This document shows, piece after piece, positions 23,288 to 35,925 of a stretch of 64,000 nucleotides of DNA. The stretch is from Prostheceraeus crozeri (taxonomy: Eukaryota > Platyhelminthes > Polycladida > Euryleptidae), in contig CAJQUW010001101.1 of the NCBI GenBank assembly GCA_907163375.1, positions 62,001 to 126,000 of the forward strand, in the 5' to 3' direction. A program made the translations under genes and the position numbers. The notes below the pieces were generated by a model. That model searched no databases and was not told the DNA's origin. It saw nothing but the letters and a program-made list of their open reading frames with translations. The number at the start of each line of letters is the position of its first letter. Within the stretch, counting starts at the first letter, position 1.

Positions 23288-23550
23288 CTGTCTGTGCATT
23301 CGAGAGGTGAGTGAGTGAACGAGGTTTTGAGACGTTCACTGGCGAGCGAATGGGATATTCTAGGAACCGCCATTGACCGAACTGAACTAAGATATTGCAG
23401 CTTGCGAGCTGAACCGACGTTTCTCAACTTCCTGAAATTCCTGAGCCTTGTTCATCATTCCTTTGACAGCTCTTTCTCCTGTTTCTACATTTCTACGAAA
23501 GTATTTTGCAGCTCAGCATTAAAATTCAAAATTATAGTTTCTGATGCTTG

Positions 23551-24753
23551 AATGTGTAGCTATGTAATATTTCAGATCTGTAGGTATTGTAGAGTTACAA
23601 CTTTAAGTCAATTTTAGAAGGCCCTTCGGTTGAGGTGCATTCAATTTTAATAACATACAACTTAAATCTGAGGGACTTTCGCATGTCTCAAAGTTGCTAA
23701 ATTTTCATCATATGAACTTTGATCACTGTTACAGCCATTTTTGCCTCACAGACGTAACACGTCTGACCGACAGCAAAAATCTTAGAACATTGAGCACCTT
23801 TTATTCGCATCAGACGAATGATTTGAAAAGTTTGCTCCTTATAACAACCATCAAGAAAAATTAATTATTAAACTTAGATCGACAATATCATATGACACAA
23901 TGAAAATTCATAATGCTGATGATAGATTTACAGTTTTTCAAATTAGTGGGGAAATAATAATCTACATTGTTAAAATTGAACATTAAACCAATTCAATTAT
24001 TGTCTTTGTTGAGAAATTACATGCAATGATAGCGAGCGACAGTGCAAGTGCATTGGTCATGGCTCTAGATACTGAAATCAAATGTTGCTGAAACATAGTC
24101 CTTATCACGCCTTCGTTATGAACATAAGCATGAAAGAGAGAAGCAAAAACATATCAAGTTTTATTGAGGCACGCAGTGAAGATATTGTGTACATTTTCTG
24201 TGTCATTTATTTCTAACCTACTTGCTGCTCATATTTCGTCTAAGCATACAACAAAATAACGTTGCTTCTCTAAACACAAAATAGATAGAATCATTATATA
24301 TTAATATGCACATGTAGTTAGATTCTCAGTTAAAAAATGAACATCGAAAATTTTGAATGCTGAACAACCAGGTCTGCTGATGATTTAGACATGAGATGGC
24401 GGCTATTCAGATTTGTCTATATTCCTCAACTGGGGAGACAACACAAGCTGTCTCGAAATTGACAGGATGATAAAGCAAATTCCGTGAGCGAAATATTTAT
24501 CAATACAAGCAAAATTGATTAATAGCATGAAGAAATGGCTTCTTGGTAGATTCTCAATAATGGTTGATGCACCCACGCTTTATCTTCGGAAAATTTGAAC
24601 ACGAAGTGAACGGAGAAGAACCGAGTGAACTGAAAAATTGCTTCAAATGCGTTGGTCATTGAAGTTTAAAGAAATATTTATCCATATACCCAAGATTGTT
24701 TTACATTAATCAGCAGCCACTAATCAGCTGATTATAGGGCTATTCATTAATGC
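23551..24753. other. AT-rich presumed intron DNA
   Basis: No repeat or long frame is recognised, apart from the possible 18-bp microexon at 24,222-24,239. Confidence 0.4.
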
Positions 24754-24853
24754 TAGGGCTGTGCGCAAGCCGCACCTGCTGGCGCCGGTGCACCAACCCG
24801 AGAACCGCTGCAAGAAGAAGAACCGATGCACCGGTGCACCGCGCACAACTTTA
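24754..24853. mobile_element. possible short hAT-type MITE, degraded
   Basis: The left end TAGGGCTGTGCGC and the minus-strand reading of the right end TAAAGTTGTGCGC agree at 10 of 13 bases. The interior is GC-rich and partly self-complementary: CACCGGTGCACC-like motifs occur on both sides. A clean target duplication is not visible. Confidence 0.35.
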
Positions 24854-24967
24854 CTAATGTGTATAAATACAATGCTCACATGTACATGTACTTGCTGTCA
24901 GCATTCTATGCATGCATGTGCATGTGCATATTCATGCATGTACTTGTGTGTCTCTACTCAAAAGTTA

Positions 24968-25123
24968 ATTCTCCTTCGGATATAAATTTTATTGATGGTA
25001 CACGTAGGTTACACGACGTTTCGCTTAGTCAAACTTGTTCACGTGCGACAACTCAAATCAACTTGTCTAAGCGAAATGTCGTGTAACCTACGTGTCAATA
25101 AAATCAGCATCCGAAGAAGAATT
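24968..25123. repeat. inverted repeat with Penelope-like terminal motifs
   Basis: The arms CACGTAGGTTACACGACG (from 25,001) and its reverse complement (to 25,094) match at 27 of 28 positions through TTTCGCTTAG. A looser match continues outward to TTCGGATATAAATTTTATT and its partner. Read outward, each arm has GCGAAACGTCGTGTAA or GCGAAATGTCGTGTAA followed by AATAAAAT. A CGAAACGT-type box with an AATAAA stretch is familiar from ends of Penelope-like elements. The catalytic CTGATGA box of a hammerhead ribozyme is not seen here. Confidence 0.6.
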
Positions 25124-25467
25124 CTAGAATTCTCCCTTTTGATCTGACATTCCGGGATGCGCGGACCACCTCATGATTCCAGATGCACTTTTCCTGCATG
25201 TCATTGCTCCTATGCTGTGCACCCAAAAAAGGAAATCACAGAAAGCGCTCGTGCCATTTCAAAGCCTGAAAGCGACAGGATCGAGGAGTTCGCCGACACG
25301 TACGTGCATATGTTATGAGAAAAATTGTATTCCTAATTTAAAGTAAAAGTCACAAATAATATTATATTTATAGTTGATTATACGATAAATTACAATTATA
25401 TAAATTCACGTGTAAATTTGTAAAAATTGTATGTAATAAGAAGTTTAGAAGTATACAACACTGGAGA

Positions 25468-25682
25468 GGTGGCAGGATAGCTCAGTTGGTTAAGGGCCGC
25501 GCTTCGGTGCGGAAGTGTAGAAGGTGCAGGGTTCGAGTCCGTCCGCCTCAGGAACTGCCACTGCTCTCATTTTAGGTTACTAACCCCAACCTGATGAGAG
25601 TTGCGAGCGTGTGCAAGATGTCCCACTCCTAGCTTGCTGGAATGGCTCCGTGCCTTGGATGAAGCAGGGATGAGTATAAAGA
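25468..25682 (+). mobile_element. tRNA-derived SINE, family A, best copy
   Basis: The head GGTGGCAGGATAGCTCAGTT carries the A box, and CAGGGTTCGAGTCCGTCC the B box. The body includes CGCCTCAGGAACTGCC, CCCCAACCTGATGAGAGTTG and GGAATGGCTCCGTGCC, and ends near GGGATGAGTATAAAG. It is the least eroded copy and serves as reference for those at 3.2, 4.4 and 27.1 kb. Confidence 0.85.
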
Positions 25683-26692
25683 AACACTGACCTGGTCAAT
25701 ATCAGAGAAAGTACATGCTTAGCGGCCTTATACTCCGCTAACTCAGCACTACAACCTAGTCATCGGCCGAACGAAGCTTCGAAATGATTATCTCTTCTTG
25801 TTCTCCCACTAATCTCTCTTCTGATCGTCAAAGCGCTGATTGCACTATTAAGTACTTATTTCCATGCACCACCAATAAAGAGCAACAAAGTAAACATACT
25901 CCATGTTTCTTTAACATTTTCTCTTCGATCAGATGACTGAATCAGTGAAATACATTGAGCAAAAGGCTAAGAATAGATCAATACTGTCATGCCAACACTG
26001 ATGTTTGTGTCATGTTCGTTCATGAGAGATGATAAACAAAACTACCTACCGTATATCCGTTATTTGCATGTTCACATCGACACCAAACACTGTTGTGTGC
26101 CACCTGTGCGTCGGAGAATCATTCGAGCGACAATTCATTGAAGATTTTGGGTGAGTACCACATCAGAATTGCATGATAAGTTCAGGAAGAATAACAGCCG
26201 GTGAAAGATAAATTATCGAACATTAGACTTTCAACTGATAAAAGTCATTGTGTGATAAGATACAATGTTTAGATCTGCTTAGTCCAAATGTTTTATGACA
26301 AAAGCAGATGATTGGACAACATCTCTGGATATCTCTTATTCAGGGAAATTGAAAGTACAAAAATACGTTCAGGAAATATCCTTCAAGATCGTGGGACTAA
26401 CAATACCAATGAACTTGTCCATCTCGTGATCGGTATGCCTTCAATTCAGTAGATCTAAGCCGAAAGCCTTCTGTCTGACTGGTGCTGAGATTTGAAGCTA
26501 TGAGAATAAGTATAATATTCGGAAACTGCGAATATCAACACGCACGTATTCTCCGAGCCGAAGGTGAGGTGAATACACAGCTTTTGATGAGATTTGATTT
26601 GACGTAGCAGAAATATCGCTATTCAAAACTCATATGACCAACAAACCCAAATCAAGTTTTCTAGATTCGAAGTATGACAATTCAGTGGCTGT
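25683..26692. other. unassigned DNA, presumed intron
   Basis: A 54-bp minus-strand open stretch at 26,050-26,103 (VAHNSVWCRCEHANNGYT) lies between an AG and GTAGGT in phase 0. It could be an exon but is as easily chance. Nothing else was recognised. Confidence 0.35.
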
Positions 26693-26969
26693 GGCTTTCA
26701 CGAGGTCGAAAAGAGATCTTTCCAGACACAACCACGGAGGATGGCTTGCCGACTGACAATCACTGAAATGCCTACAGAACGCGACTTCCACCAAGGCTGA
26801 CGAAGCACCAGAGTCATGACCTTGACAGGACCACGAACATCTTTACGCGTGCATTAATCCTCTAGGGGTTGGCTTTGTAGCAACTGCTTTCAGAGGACCT
26901 CAGAGTATCGATTAGACGGACTGATTGCGCCGGGAAAGAGAAGGATTTCAAAACGACCTCGTGAAAGCC
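26693..26969. mobile_element. possible MITE with 16-bp perfect terminal inverted repeats
   Basis: GGCTTTCACGAGGTCG at 26,693-26,708 is exactly reverse-complemented at 26,954-26,969, and the similarity continues loosely for about 15 more bases. No coding content was seen. The right end lies five bases from the start of the next MITE, so this locus took two insertions or the second landed at the edge of the first. Confidence 0.5.
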
Positions 26970-26974
26970 CCAGG

Positions 26975-27420
26975 CATAAAAATTGATGACAATAATACTT
27001 TAGAAGTCCAGCTTCAAGCAGTGCACAATAGCATCAGAAAACTCGCATGCATTTCCATGTAGAAGCACTTGTCAGTGGTTGGACAGCTCGGTTGGTTAAG
27101 GGCCACGTTTCGATGCGGAGGTGCAGACGGTCTAGGGCTCTGTTTGACCACCGCCTTCACTGGAGGCTACTGACCCTGACCTGATGAGAGTTGCGAGTGT
27201 GTGAAGTCTGCTTCTCCACCAGCTTCGTAAAATGTCTTTGCGCCTCTGGTGGGGCAGGAAATGGGTAAAAAACGACAGCATCTTTGGGCTAGAATCTGTA
27301 ACATGGGTAATTCTGAAGCTTTTCGTTGGTCATTCATGCCCCAACTTAGTACCCCGGATGTGCCTCGGCCTTCAGTGAATTCCCATTCTAGTAAGCTTCA
27401 GATACCAATTCATTTCTGTG
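26975..27420 (+). mobile_element. hAT MITE family M, copy C, interrupted by a SINE
   Basis: It begins CATAAAAATTGATGACAATA and ends ATTCATTTCTGTG, matching the ends of copies A and B at 36 kb. Shared internal markers are TGCCCCAACTTAGTACCCC and AAGCTTTTCGTTGGTCATTC. The flanking 8-mers GCCCCAGG and GCCTGAGG agree at 6 of 8, an eroded target duplication. About 200 bp near the middle are a SINE; without it the element would be about 246 bp, like the 254-256 bp of the other copies. Confidence 0.8.
27073..27272 (+). mobile_element. tRNA-derived SINE, family A, nested in MITE copy C
   Basis: AGCTCGGTTGGTTAAGGGCC is the A box region, and the body has GACCTGATGAGAGTTGCGAG and CTCTGGTGGGGCAGG with an A-rich end. 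The B box is eroded to GTCTAGGGCTC. MITE sequence continues on both sides, so the SINE is the younger insertion. Confidence 0.8.
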
Positions 27421-30400
27421 GCCTGAGGCATTGAATTATTTTATTTGTCTTCGTGCATGTAATGTAGAATCAATTGCTTTTAGTTGCCCCTGTAAAAAAG
27501 ATTATTTGCACGCGCGGGACACATGATCATTTTTCCAATGCCGTGGATGAGAGTCATTTTGCCACAATTATGAGTGCCTCTTGTCTGCTTTAGTATAGAC
27601 TAGATCGGGTCGAATAGATTTTTTCCCGATTGGAAGGTTGACATTTTCTATTACAACTTCAACATGATCATAGGGATATCCGTCCATATTGTCCTTGATC
27701 ATATAGCAAACAAACCACATAAAATTCTCTAACAAGAAAACACCAAGATTGCCTTATCATAGCATTCCCAACTCGTTGATTAATTGGCCTCACCTAAGGG
27801 GTCGGAATTTGGAATATTAATAGAGGAAAATGCAATAAAGAAGCACTCATGCACTAGTTGTGTAACTAACTATCAAAATCGATTAATTGAATCATTGTTG
27901 AGTTGTACTGTGCGCTACTGAAGCGGGTGCTTCTGCTCAAAGCATGAGTTTAGTTTACCTTGGTTCACAGATGCAGAAAACAGACAAGAATCATGTTTCA
28001 AATTTCTGTTTAGTGTCTTTCGCCATTGTCCCGATGTCGGAATCATGAAATGTCAATCAATATTGACAAGTGAACTGAATTAACTTTCAGTTACTCCTTT
28101 TAGCAACTTTCTGCATTTGCGACAAATGAGCAGATTTTGAACTTCACACATGGAAACTGTAGACACGAACAATTTCATTTTGTTTATTATCCGTTCATGA
28201 TTAATCACGATACAATCTGACGCCGGATGTCAATTGACGAATCCAACTTCGGGTTCTACCAGACATCATTTCAATGAAAGGTAGAATGATATTGGCGACA
28301 GGTCTTTGGACTTTATTCTCCTCACGACTCACAAATGCATCAACCAACAAGTTCAAAGGTACGAATTTAAAGGACAAAGCATTCTTCTGTCACATAAACC
28401 GAAGAGAAAGATCTCCACTTCATATACAAAAAACGAGAATTTTGACATAAATATTTGTAGAAATGAACATATCTGTATCAAGAAAGTGAAAATGGATACC
28501 CCGGTTACCCGGCTGCCATTGGAGGTTATACGGTTATTAGAAACAATTGTTGCAAAATCTATCCTAGTTTCTTATCAGATGCTGTTGTAGACTGGAGCAA
28601 ATATAGACTACTGCGATCTACTCTTGAATATTTTGTGTCATTTATACAATCAAAATATAAGCATTGAAAAAAGCTTCAAACTAAACATTTTTGGAAATAA
28701 ATAAATTAATAATAAAATTTAACAAAAATATCAAAATCAAACTGCGCTTAGTATGTACTTACTAGGTACACCTATCAAAATGAAAGGACTCCGACTCCGA
28801 CTCTGGGGGTTGATAGGACTCCGACTCCGGGTATCAAGTATATAAAGCTTTTTTGAAAAATTAACTGGTAACCTGCATCTAACCTACATCATAGATTATT
28901 ATAGGCTTACCTGAACCTATATTTAGTGATCATTGCTGTATCAATTATCAATCATTTTTCATGAAAGTTGATCAAATGTCGCTTTCAGTTGGATGCATGC
29001 GACTCGGCTCCTCCCATTTTCTTGATGTCTTTTCTTCAGTCTCTACCACGCAGGAAAATCCCCATTCTTCTCCAAAAAATATGACTACACCTTCGATTTT
29101 AATATGCGCTTTAGAGAAGCCATCACACACGATTAACGTGAGGGTAAGAGGATAATGTTCTCAAACAAACTAGTATTTCATTTTTGTCTCTGATGTGACC
29201 TTTGGTGCGTAGGTGTGATCGAGGCTAGGAAGGCTTGTCTTTTCTACTAAATCACCGAGTGAAAAGACAATCCTTTTTTCACTATCACGGTTCATTCCCT
29301 CAACTATTATAAGCTTTGCATGCAGCAGTGTCTCTGACTTTTGTTTGATGGTGATAGTTGACATCAAGACAGTGACATCTATGCACGATGATAAATAATT
29401 TGCTTGTATTATGTTTCGGGCCTAGTTATAGGCCGGAGTCTGGAATCCTATCATTTGATGGAACTCCGACTCCAGCATTCCTGCTTAGTACCTCACAGTT
29501 ACTACATTATCACAGCTGGCGTATATTCACTCAAGTCAAGACAGAATTTGAATAATCATCAGCTTGTTGAAAGTCAGAGATTATTCCGTAATGAATGACC
29601 AAAACAATTTATTCAGCATTGCGTAAATTGAAGGTCAAGAAGAAGTACAAGCTGTTGTTGATGAATTATTTAGAACTTGTTATTTCTACCTTCCTGATCT
29701 CCCACGCAGACAGCTTCACAGTCGTCTTGGAGATTGATGTGAAAGGTTTGTTTATCCGTCTGACCTTTGCTTCTTCATCCGTAGAACAAATCTGTTGTGA
29801 AGATTTATCAGGTAGATCTCCAGATATCGGAGAGTAACAATGTGAGTTGATTCCTCCTCGAATTTCAATGTTTTAAGGAAGAACTTTCTACAAAGAGGCG
29901 ACCAGGCTTCAAGTTTTAATTGGCGATTATGATGGGCCGTTTCTCATGACAATTTTGATGTATTTGTCGATAATTGATTTCAGTCTATTTCAGTAACATA
30001 CCATTCACTTGAAAAATTTATACAACAGCCACAGAAAATAGGCTAGACAAGGGATAGTGAGTCGTCATTCTTTTCTTAACCAATCTAGACAACTGGAAGT
30101 CTTCCGACTTGTGATTCTATAGAAGATAAGATTTTTGCGATAGCTATGATGCTGAATATGAGGAGACGTGCGTGGATTGTCATTGCTTGATGGCAATAAC
30201 ATTGTCGCGATCTGATCGATAGTTCTAATGAATATTGTTCTATATTCCGAACTTCCTTATGTCATCAAATTCAAGCAGTTACTAAGTTCAACCGACAAAG
30301 TCTAACAACACCCGTGAATGCTTCGTCCCTCACCAACATCGGACACTGAATTGCCCGGTTAGCCAGACAGACAGTATGGTGGAGATTCATTGTTACTGTG

Positions 30401-31239
30401 GACTGAAAATACATGAATTTACGGAGACATGTGTGGAGGAATCAGCATTAGCAGGTTCATCTAGGACACCAGATGAACTCTCACCCAGAACAGTCCCTCC
30501 TATACCGCAGATCGGTGTGCAGTCGCAATGATGACGTCACATCCGATGCCTTGGCAAGAATTCATCAAGAAACACGTTCGAAGCTTTCATTGACTCACGG
30601 TGTACAGTAGACATAAAATGGTTTTCACACCGCCAAAGGACATTGAATACATTTGACCTCAACTTGGGTATTTCCAAATGAAAATAAAATTCATTGATTA
30701 TTGGACTTGGAATCATGCTCTCCTCGAGACGTCAGTTTGAGTCTTTGTAGTGTCATTCTGCCATTAAAGCATGAATACGTGATTGAAAGGTTAGTCTGCT
30801 TAAAATTTCAACTCGTGCCATACAAATTGAGTACAAAGAACAACCAAGGCTCTGCATCTTTTAAGTGCAAGTATTATAAACAGTCGGCAGTTGTCTCCCA
30901 GAAAAAAGTCAAAATTGAGTCTCTCGTGGGAAAATACATAAAATTCTTATTCCGTCATTGAGAAATCCATGACAACGTACTACTATTGACTAATATAAGT
31001 GCATCGAATAGTCTTCCTGAATTGTATTCATCACGGCTAATGCGATTCACAAGAATTGTTTCTTCTTATTCATGGCTCCTCTTGAGCAGTATTTTGTTGG
31101 ACATGAGAAGACAATAAAAGGCTTATCAACTCACATGTTCCGCTTCTGTGTTTCTGGGATATGGAGGAGTTTCAGTAGCTAAAGGTGTGTCTAAGTGTCC
31201 ACAGATTTGAAGGTGAGAGAAGTTTCAGATAATGAAGCT
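27421..31239. other. presumed intron DNA with minor repeats
   Basis: ACTCCGACTCC motifs occur in direct form at 28,786-28,845 and as an inverted pair at 29,430-29,475, perhaps marking an eroded element between them. A minus-strand frame at 29,170-29,367 (KQKSETLLHAKLIIVEGMN) is protein-like but unsupported. No other feature could be established, apart from the small frame listed at 30.4 kb. Confidence 0.35.
30376..30531 (+). CDS. small unrecognised open frame, 51 residues
   Basis: The frame begins MVEIHCYCGLKIHEFTETC and ends PPIPQIGVQSQ. It is open upstream for about 30 more codons. The cysteine pair and acidic or proline-rich composition look protein-like, but there is no domain, splice or promoter evidence. 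Confidence 0.18.
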   Translation: MVEIHCYCGLKIHEFTETCVEESALAGSSRTPDELSPRTVPPIPQIGVQSQ

Positions 31240-31350
31240 CGCTGTTCCCCCATGCTGTCTACTTGGACGGCTGTGGAACGTTCTGATACTTCTTACAGAA
31301 TTCAATGACACTTTTGGGGATCGACCTCTAGACAAAAGATCGCCAGACCA
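31240..31350 (-). mobile_element. tRNA-derived SINE, family B, partial copy
   Basis: The plus strand shows TTCAATGACACTTTTGGGG then ATCGACCTCTAGAC and AAGATCGCCAGACCA, in the order of the 19.0-kb copy. The A-box end and the GCATCCGG motif are missing or eroded. Confidence 0.55.
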
Positions 31351-31944
31351 AAGTTACAAAATAACTTAATTCGCAATTAACTACGCAATCAGTTGTTTCA
31401 AAATAAACCAGTTAATTTACAAAATAACTGACAGAGGTCGCTAATATAGAAAAAACCGACATATGTCTGAAATTTTACATCACGAGGACCATTAATAATC
31501 CAATTGACTCTGGATAATTTATTATATGCATACTAGCTTAATTCTAGAAATACATGCAGTTAGCGGCTTTTATGAATTATTTTGCGACGAAAGGATTTCG
31601 CGATTTTGCTACAACACAAATTAAACATATGAAAAAGCGGTGATTTTAAATAACCTTTCATCAGGGACTGAATCAGATCATATGACTATCAGATTAATGT
31701 CTTAACAAAAATAAATAAAGAGATGTTATCAAAACTGTTGTCCCAATCAACATTCTCCTGACAAATTATTCATTGAATTTATCCTACTGAATACTTCTAA
31801 GCAGTAATACGAAAATTAACACTAAGTTGCATTCTCATTTTAAAAAAAATGGGAAGAGATCTGAATAGCTGCGATTTTATCCAGCAGACCACCTCAACTC
31901 CTTGTTCAATCACACAAGGAGTAAACTTGCACATCTCAGCTTAC
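31351..31944. other. AT-rich DNA, presumed intron
   Basis: Nothing recognised. Confidence 0.4.
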
Positions 31945-32193
31945 TTCTATATTCAGTTTTGCAACTTTTGATTCCAGATCTCCGCATTTGCTCTTGGAAT
32001 CATTCAACTCCGTTCTCAACCGGGATCTCAACACATTCAGTTTATTCATCGATTCCGCCGCATCTTGTGCTTGACGATCAACTGACATTGACCTTTCAGT
32101 TTCCATCTTCGAAGAGAGTTGTTGCATCTTCAATTCCAACCGGTCACATTTATCTTCTTTACTCCGCAGTTGTTGCCGAAGTTGAAATGTTTC
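31945..32193 (-). CDS. coiled-coil exon, 83 residues, host gene unknown
   Basis: The minus-strand acceptor TCATTTTCAG precedes base 32,193 and the donor GTAAGC follows 31,945. The 249-bp exon is phase 0 at both ends. It codes ETFQLRQQLRSKEDKCDRLE, then KMQQLSSKMETERSM, and ends SKCGDLESKVAKLNIE. The charge pattern and leucine spacing fit a long coiled coil. It follows the 59-residue exon after a 61-bp intron, and the two join without a frame change. The parent protein is not identifiable; the segment resembles myosin-tail or golgin-like rods only in general character. Confidence 0.75.
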
Positions 32194-32254
32194 CTGAAAA
32201 TGACGAGAAATGAGAGAAATACACTTCCATAGCCGCTGAAGACGTCGGACTAAC

Positions 32255-32431
32255 CGCATTCTGACGTTGACACTTTTCTTCAAAGTCCTCCAGTTCTTTC
32301 ACTCGCTGTTGGAGAACGTCGGTCATTACACGCGCATTCTCCAGTTTTGCATTGACATTCTGTAGATTCGCCTCAGCCGCTTGAAGAGCATGTGTCTCCT
32401 GTCTCAACTGATTGGTTGTCTTTTGAAGAGT
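32255..32431 (-). CDS. coiled-coil exon, 59 residues, host gene unknown
   Basis: The minus-strand acceptor TCTCTCTTTTCAG is strong and the donor is GTTAGT. The 177-bp exon is phase 0 at both ends and codes TLQKTTNQLRQETHALQAAE, then NLQNVNAKLENARVM and VLQQRVKELEDFEEK. Heptad leucines and many Gln, Glu and Lys residues indicate coiled coil. It joins directly to the next exon (32,193 downwards). Confidence 0.75.
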
Positions 32432-34149
32432 CTGAAAAGAGAGAAAATTCTGATCTGATCCAAGCTCAGCTGCCTTCGTGTTTAATTAACGTTTGAAATA
32501 CGTGAGATCAACGTGCAACTTCAGAACCATTTTTTACTTTTCTGATGTGTCGAATCGACTTCTCAAACGGGCAGTTATGGTTTATCTCTCCCCACGCTTT
32601 CAAATTTGTTCAAAATCCTAAGCAGAAAGCACTTGAAGTCATTTCCCGAAAACCCGTGAAGTGGTGATGACCAGGCCAAACTTCTTAGACTAACATTTTA
32701 ACTTAGAAAAGGTGTGGCAAGGTTGTGTTCGTGGGAAGAATTCAAATAGCAGTGGATGAGACGAAGAGGGAGAGAGAACAATGCACACACGAGTAACAAT
32801 AATGTACCGAACACACATCGTCAGATCAAGCTGCAGACATCGCTACACTTCACGTGATCATCTCTAATGCAAAAAAGTACTTGTCCGATTTGCATAAATT
32901 TATGTATGCGGGTAGAAAATATGCTTTAGTAGTCCACTTGAAATTTGGTGACGATTGATTCATTTTTTAGAGAAATTTGAAAACCACGGGAGGGGAGTAC
33001 CCCTTAAGCACCCTCAAACATAGTGAATCTGTCACTTCCAGAAATCTAACAGCCCATCTTCGCTATATATTCTTCACATCATCCGCTGTGTGCATCACAT
33101 CGATTACTACCTGTGTTTTCATCCCGCATTTCAGTGCAGTACACTCTATCACCAAATTATTGACACGTAACAATTCACTCAAAAAATGATTTGTTGTGTA
33201 AATGTTCTTTGATTTCAATAACCATTGCAGCCGTTGTGCAAAAATAAAGTTGAGTTCTAACTCCTAACGAAATATCCATTTGATCAATCAGCTTCAATAA
33301 TGATTAGTTTAAAAGATCATTTCAATGCATGTATCCATTAGCTTCGTTTCTCTCTAAATTATGAAGAAGACTTACAGATTTTTTTTACACCTAACGAAGG
33401 CATGACTATCTTAAAGACTGACCAAAAGATAAGCAGTTCGTCTCAAACCAATGAGAATATTAATGAAGGGATTCCCGTTTCATGGTTCTCGTGACTCAAC
33501 TAAATGAATGAATGATACGTGAATTCACTAATACATTGCAATGTTTCCAACTCGTAACTTTTATGCAAAAATAGTTAGCAACAAGTCGAACAATAATACC
33601 ATTTGATCCACTAAAAACAAAATCCTACGGGTAGCTAACTCTTCCCTTATAAATTAGCTGATATATACTGCCTGACATAAAAAATGCTCCACTCAAATAT
33701 ATGAACTTTATTCCACTAACACTCATGAATTATATTCATGACATAGGTTAATGCATCGGTAATTCACCATTCCTCTTTGACAAATACACAAATGTAAACG
33801 CGAACATTACAAAAAATGAACATGATGATAAATGGTATTCTCAAAATGAAACAGAAAACTTGAAAATATCTGATAAATTCAACGTAATTTCTCTGAAAAT
33901 ATTTATCGGAAAAAATTGACGACGTTTTCCTTACAGTGTGCCCTGAAGTTGGAATATCTATCTGAAGTAGATCTTCCACTATTTGAAAAACCTCTCTGAT
34001 TGCCTCAATCTCCACCAAGCTTCTTCTTCAATAGCAATTACTGTCTCAAAACTTGAACGGTTCAAATCCAAGTACCGAAAGTATTTTTCTTCTTCATCAA
34101 ATACAGAACGAGAGAATAACGAATAATGTTCGCTCACTCTGAGACTTAC
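32432..34149. other. presumed intron
   Basis: A minus-strand stretch at 33,940-34,020 coding EAIREVFQIVEDLLQIDI before GTAAGG could be another coiled-coil exon, but no acceptor in the right frame is convincing. Confidence 0.35.
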
Positions 34150-34176
34150 TTTCTTATCCACTTTATCAGCAACAAC
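34150..34176 (-). CDS. candidate 27-bp microexon of the coiled-coil series
   Basis: GTTGTTCACCAG precedes and GTAAGT follows a 27-bp stretch coding VVADKVDKK, phase 0 at both ends. A further possible short exon ends at about 34,304 with ATG CCA CAG GAG CAA before GTGAGT, which would read MPQEQ then VVADKVDKK; that could even be a coding start. Both are inferred from splice signals only. Confidence 0.3.
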
Positions 34177-35925
34177 CTGGTGAACAACAAACGAATGATA
34201 GGAATGATTTAGACGTCAAAATTTAATGTCATCACTGCTCCATGCATTTAACATGAGTGATAAGAATGCACCTAGAAAACGAAAGGTGTAGGATCACTCA
34301 CTTGCTCCTGTGGCATCGCGCATGTAATACGGGTGGTGTGAACAGTGAGTCTACTGCTACGAAAATGTGAATGACATTCGTTAAGAGGAAACAGTGGAAA
34401 AATGACGCAGTCTGCACTATTCAAATCCTACTCCCTGACTAAGCTCTAATGAGAGTTGGATGAAATCACAAAGTCAAGTAAACAGTGCTACGCATATGGC
34501 AATTTCATGAAGGCGATGTTTTCTGATAGTTTTTCGCCGGTACATCGATAAGCGAACGGGCAGCTAGCAATTCAGCACTAAATAATTCAGAGGCTGTTAA
34601 TCGTTAATTTATCAGTAGAGATGTACAAGAAATCAATCAATTTCACTTTATCAAAATTGAATTGTCGCACAGTAGCGGTGTAAGAAGTCACAGTCCAGCG
34701 TGTGGTAATTCACTTGCAACCACAGTTATGAGACTGATAAGTATGACAGATATCTATGCTATTATCCTCTCATGTCTAGGGAGGACAATAGATGGCTAGG
34801 ATAGCACCAGTCTGGACTCCGACAGCGGGTCTACTTCAGGACCTCTCAGTCTTTAATTTGAGATAACTTCTGATGTACGACCTATATTTTTCACGCAGAA
34901 TAAGATCTAAATGAAGTATGTTACCTGTTCACCTGATTTTCATAAATTGATAATCTTTCATGCTATCAAGACACCAGTCTCATTCTATAAAACATCTACA
35001 GACTTGTTTACCAGTTTATCAAGAATTTTCTGTTCTATTCTGTAGACTTTTCATGACTTATTGTCCACAATTATCAGTGCAGATACAATCATTTCATGTA
35101 CAATTCATTGATGCGATGATTTACCGTCAATGAGAAGATGTTGCATATTGTTGTTGCATACGTCCAATGTAAGTAATTATCAAGTATTGAAAGTTTTCCT
35201 TCCGATGGATCCACAGGCAGAATTGCAAACTACAAACATTAAATGACACCATCACAAATGACTCTGCTTTCAATTCATTTTGTCTCCGTTATGAATGCAT
35301 GTTAGAGATATTTCATGTCCGCTCTAGATAGCATAGATATTTAACAATCCGATCTCTATGGGTATGACAAATACGAATTCCTTGTAAGTGTGACGCAGCA
35401 CATAAAACTCTACATGGAATCTATAGTCAAGAATTCAACAATTCAATCCAAAATGAATGAGTTTCAAACACAGGTCTTTTAACTTTGTTCCCGGATACAT
35501 AGCGAACAGATAAGCACTTCAAAATTTAGAAGACCCGTTTCAGCTGCTGATATCTAAGTAGAAAAGCCTTGGATTGCGATTGTCGAAAGAAAAAACATTG
35601 AAGACGTACTCTAGTTGATCATTTTGTGTCAAAGAAGTTCATTCCCTTCATCATAACACTAGTAATTGAAAGTTAATCATTAAACTAGCTACAAAAGGGA
35701 TAGATACCACAACAGAGAAGGAGAACTTTCAGGTAAGTTGACAGAGAATGCTTCCAAAGTCATAGATTTCTGTCTAAATGTAGCCATCATGGGTAGAAAT
35801 ATAACGTGATGGGTCTGTGACCAATTAACTAATAAAATTCTTCCTGCCGATAGTTTAGAAACGGTTTCAGAAATAATTGGTCACGCGATCCGATATCTAT
35901 GATTCACACAACTTATACATCAAGG
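34177..35925. other. unassigned DNA
   Basis: Nothing beyond the possible MPQEQ exon noted above. Confidence 0.4.

Noticed and set aside
30531-30538. Perfect TGACGTCA (CRE-like) site
   Set aside because: An 8-bp match is expected by chance about once per 65 kb and no promoter is evident nearby.
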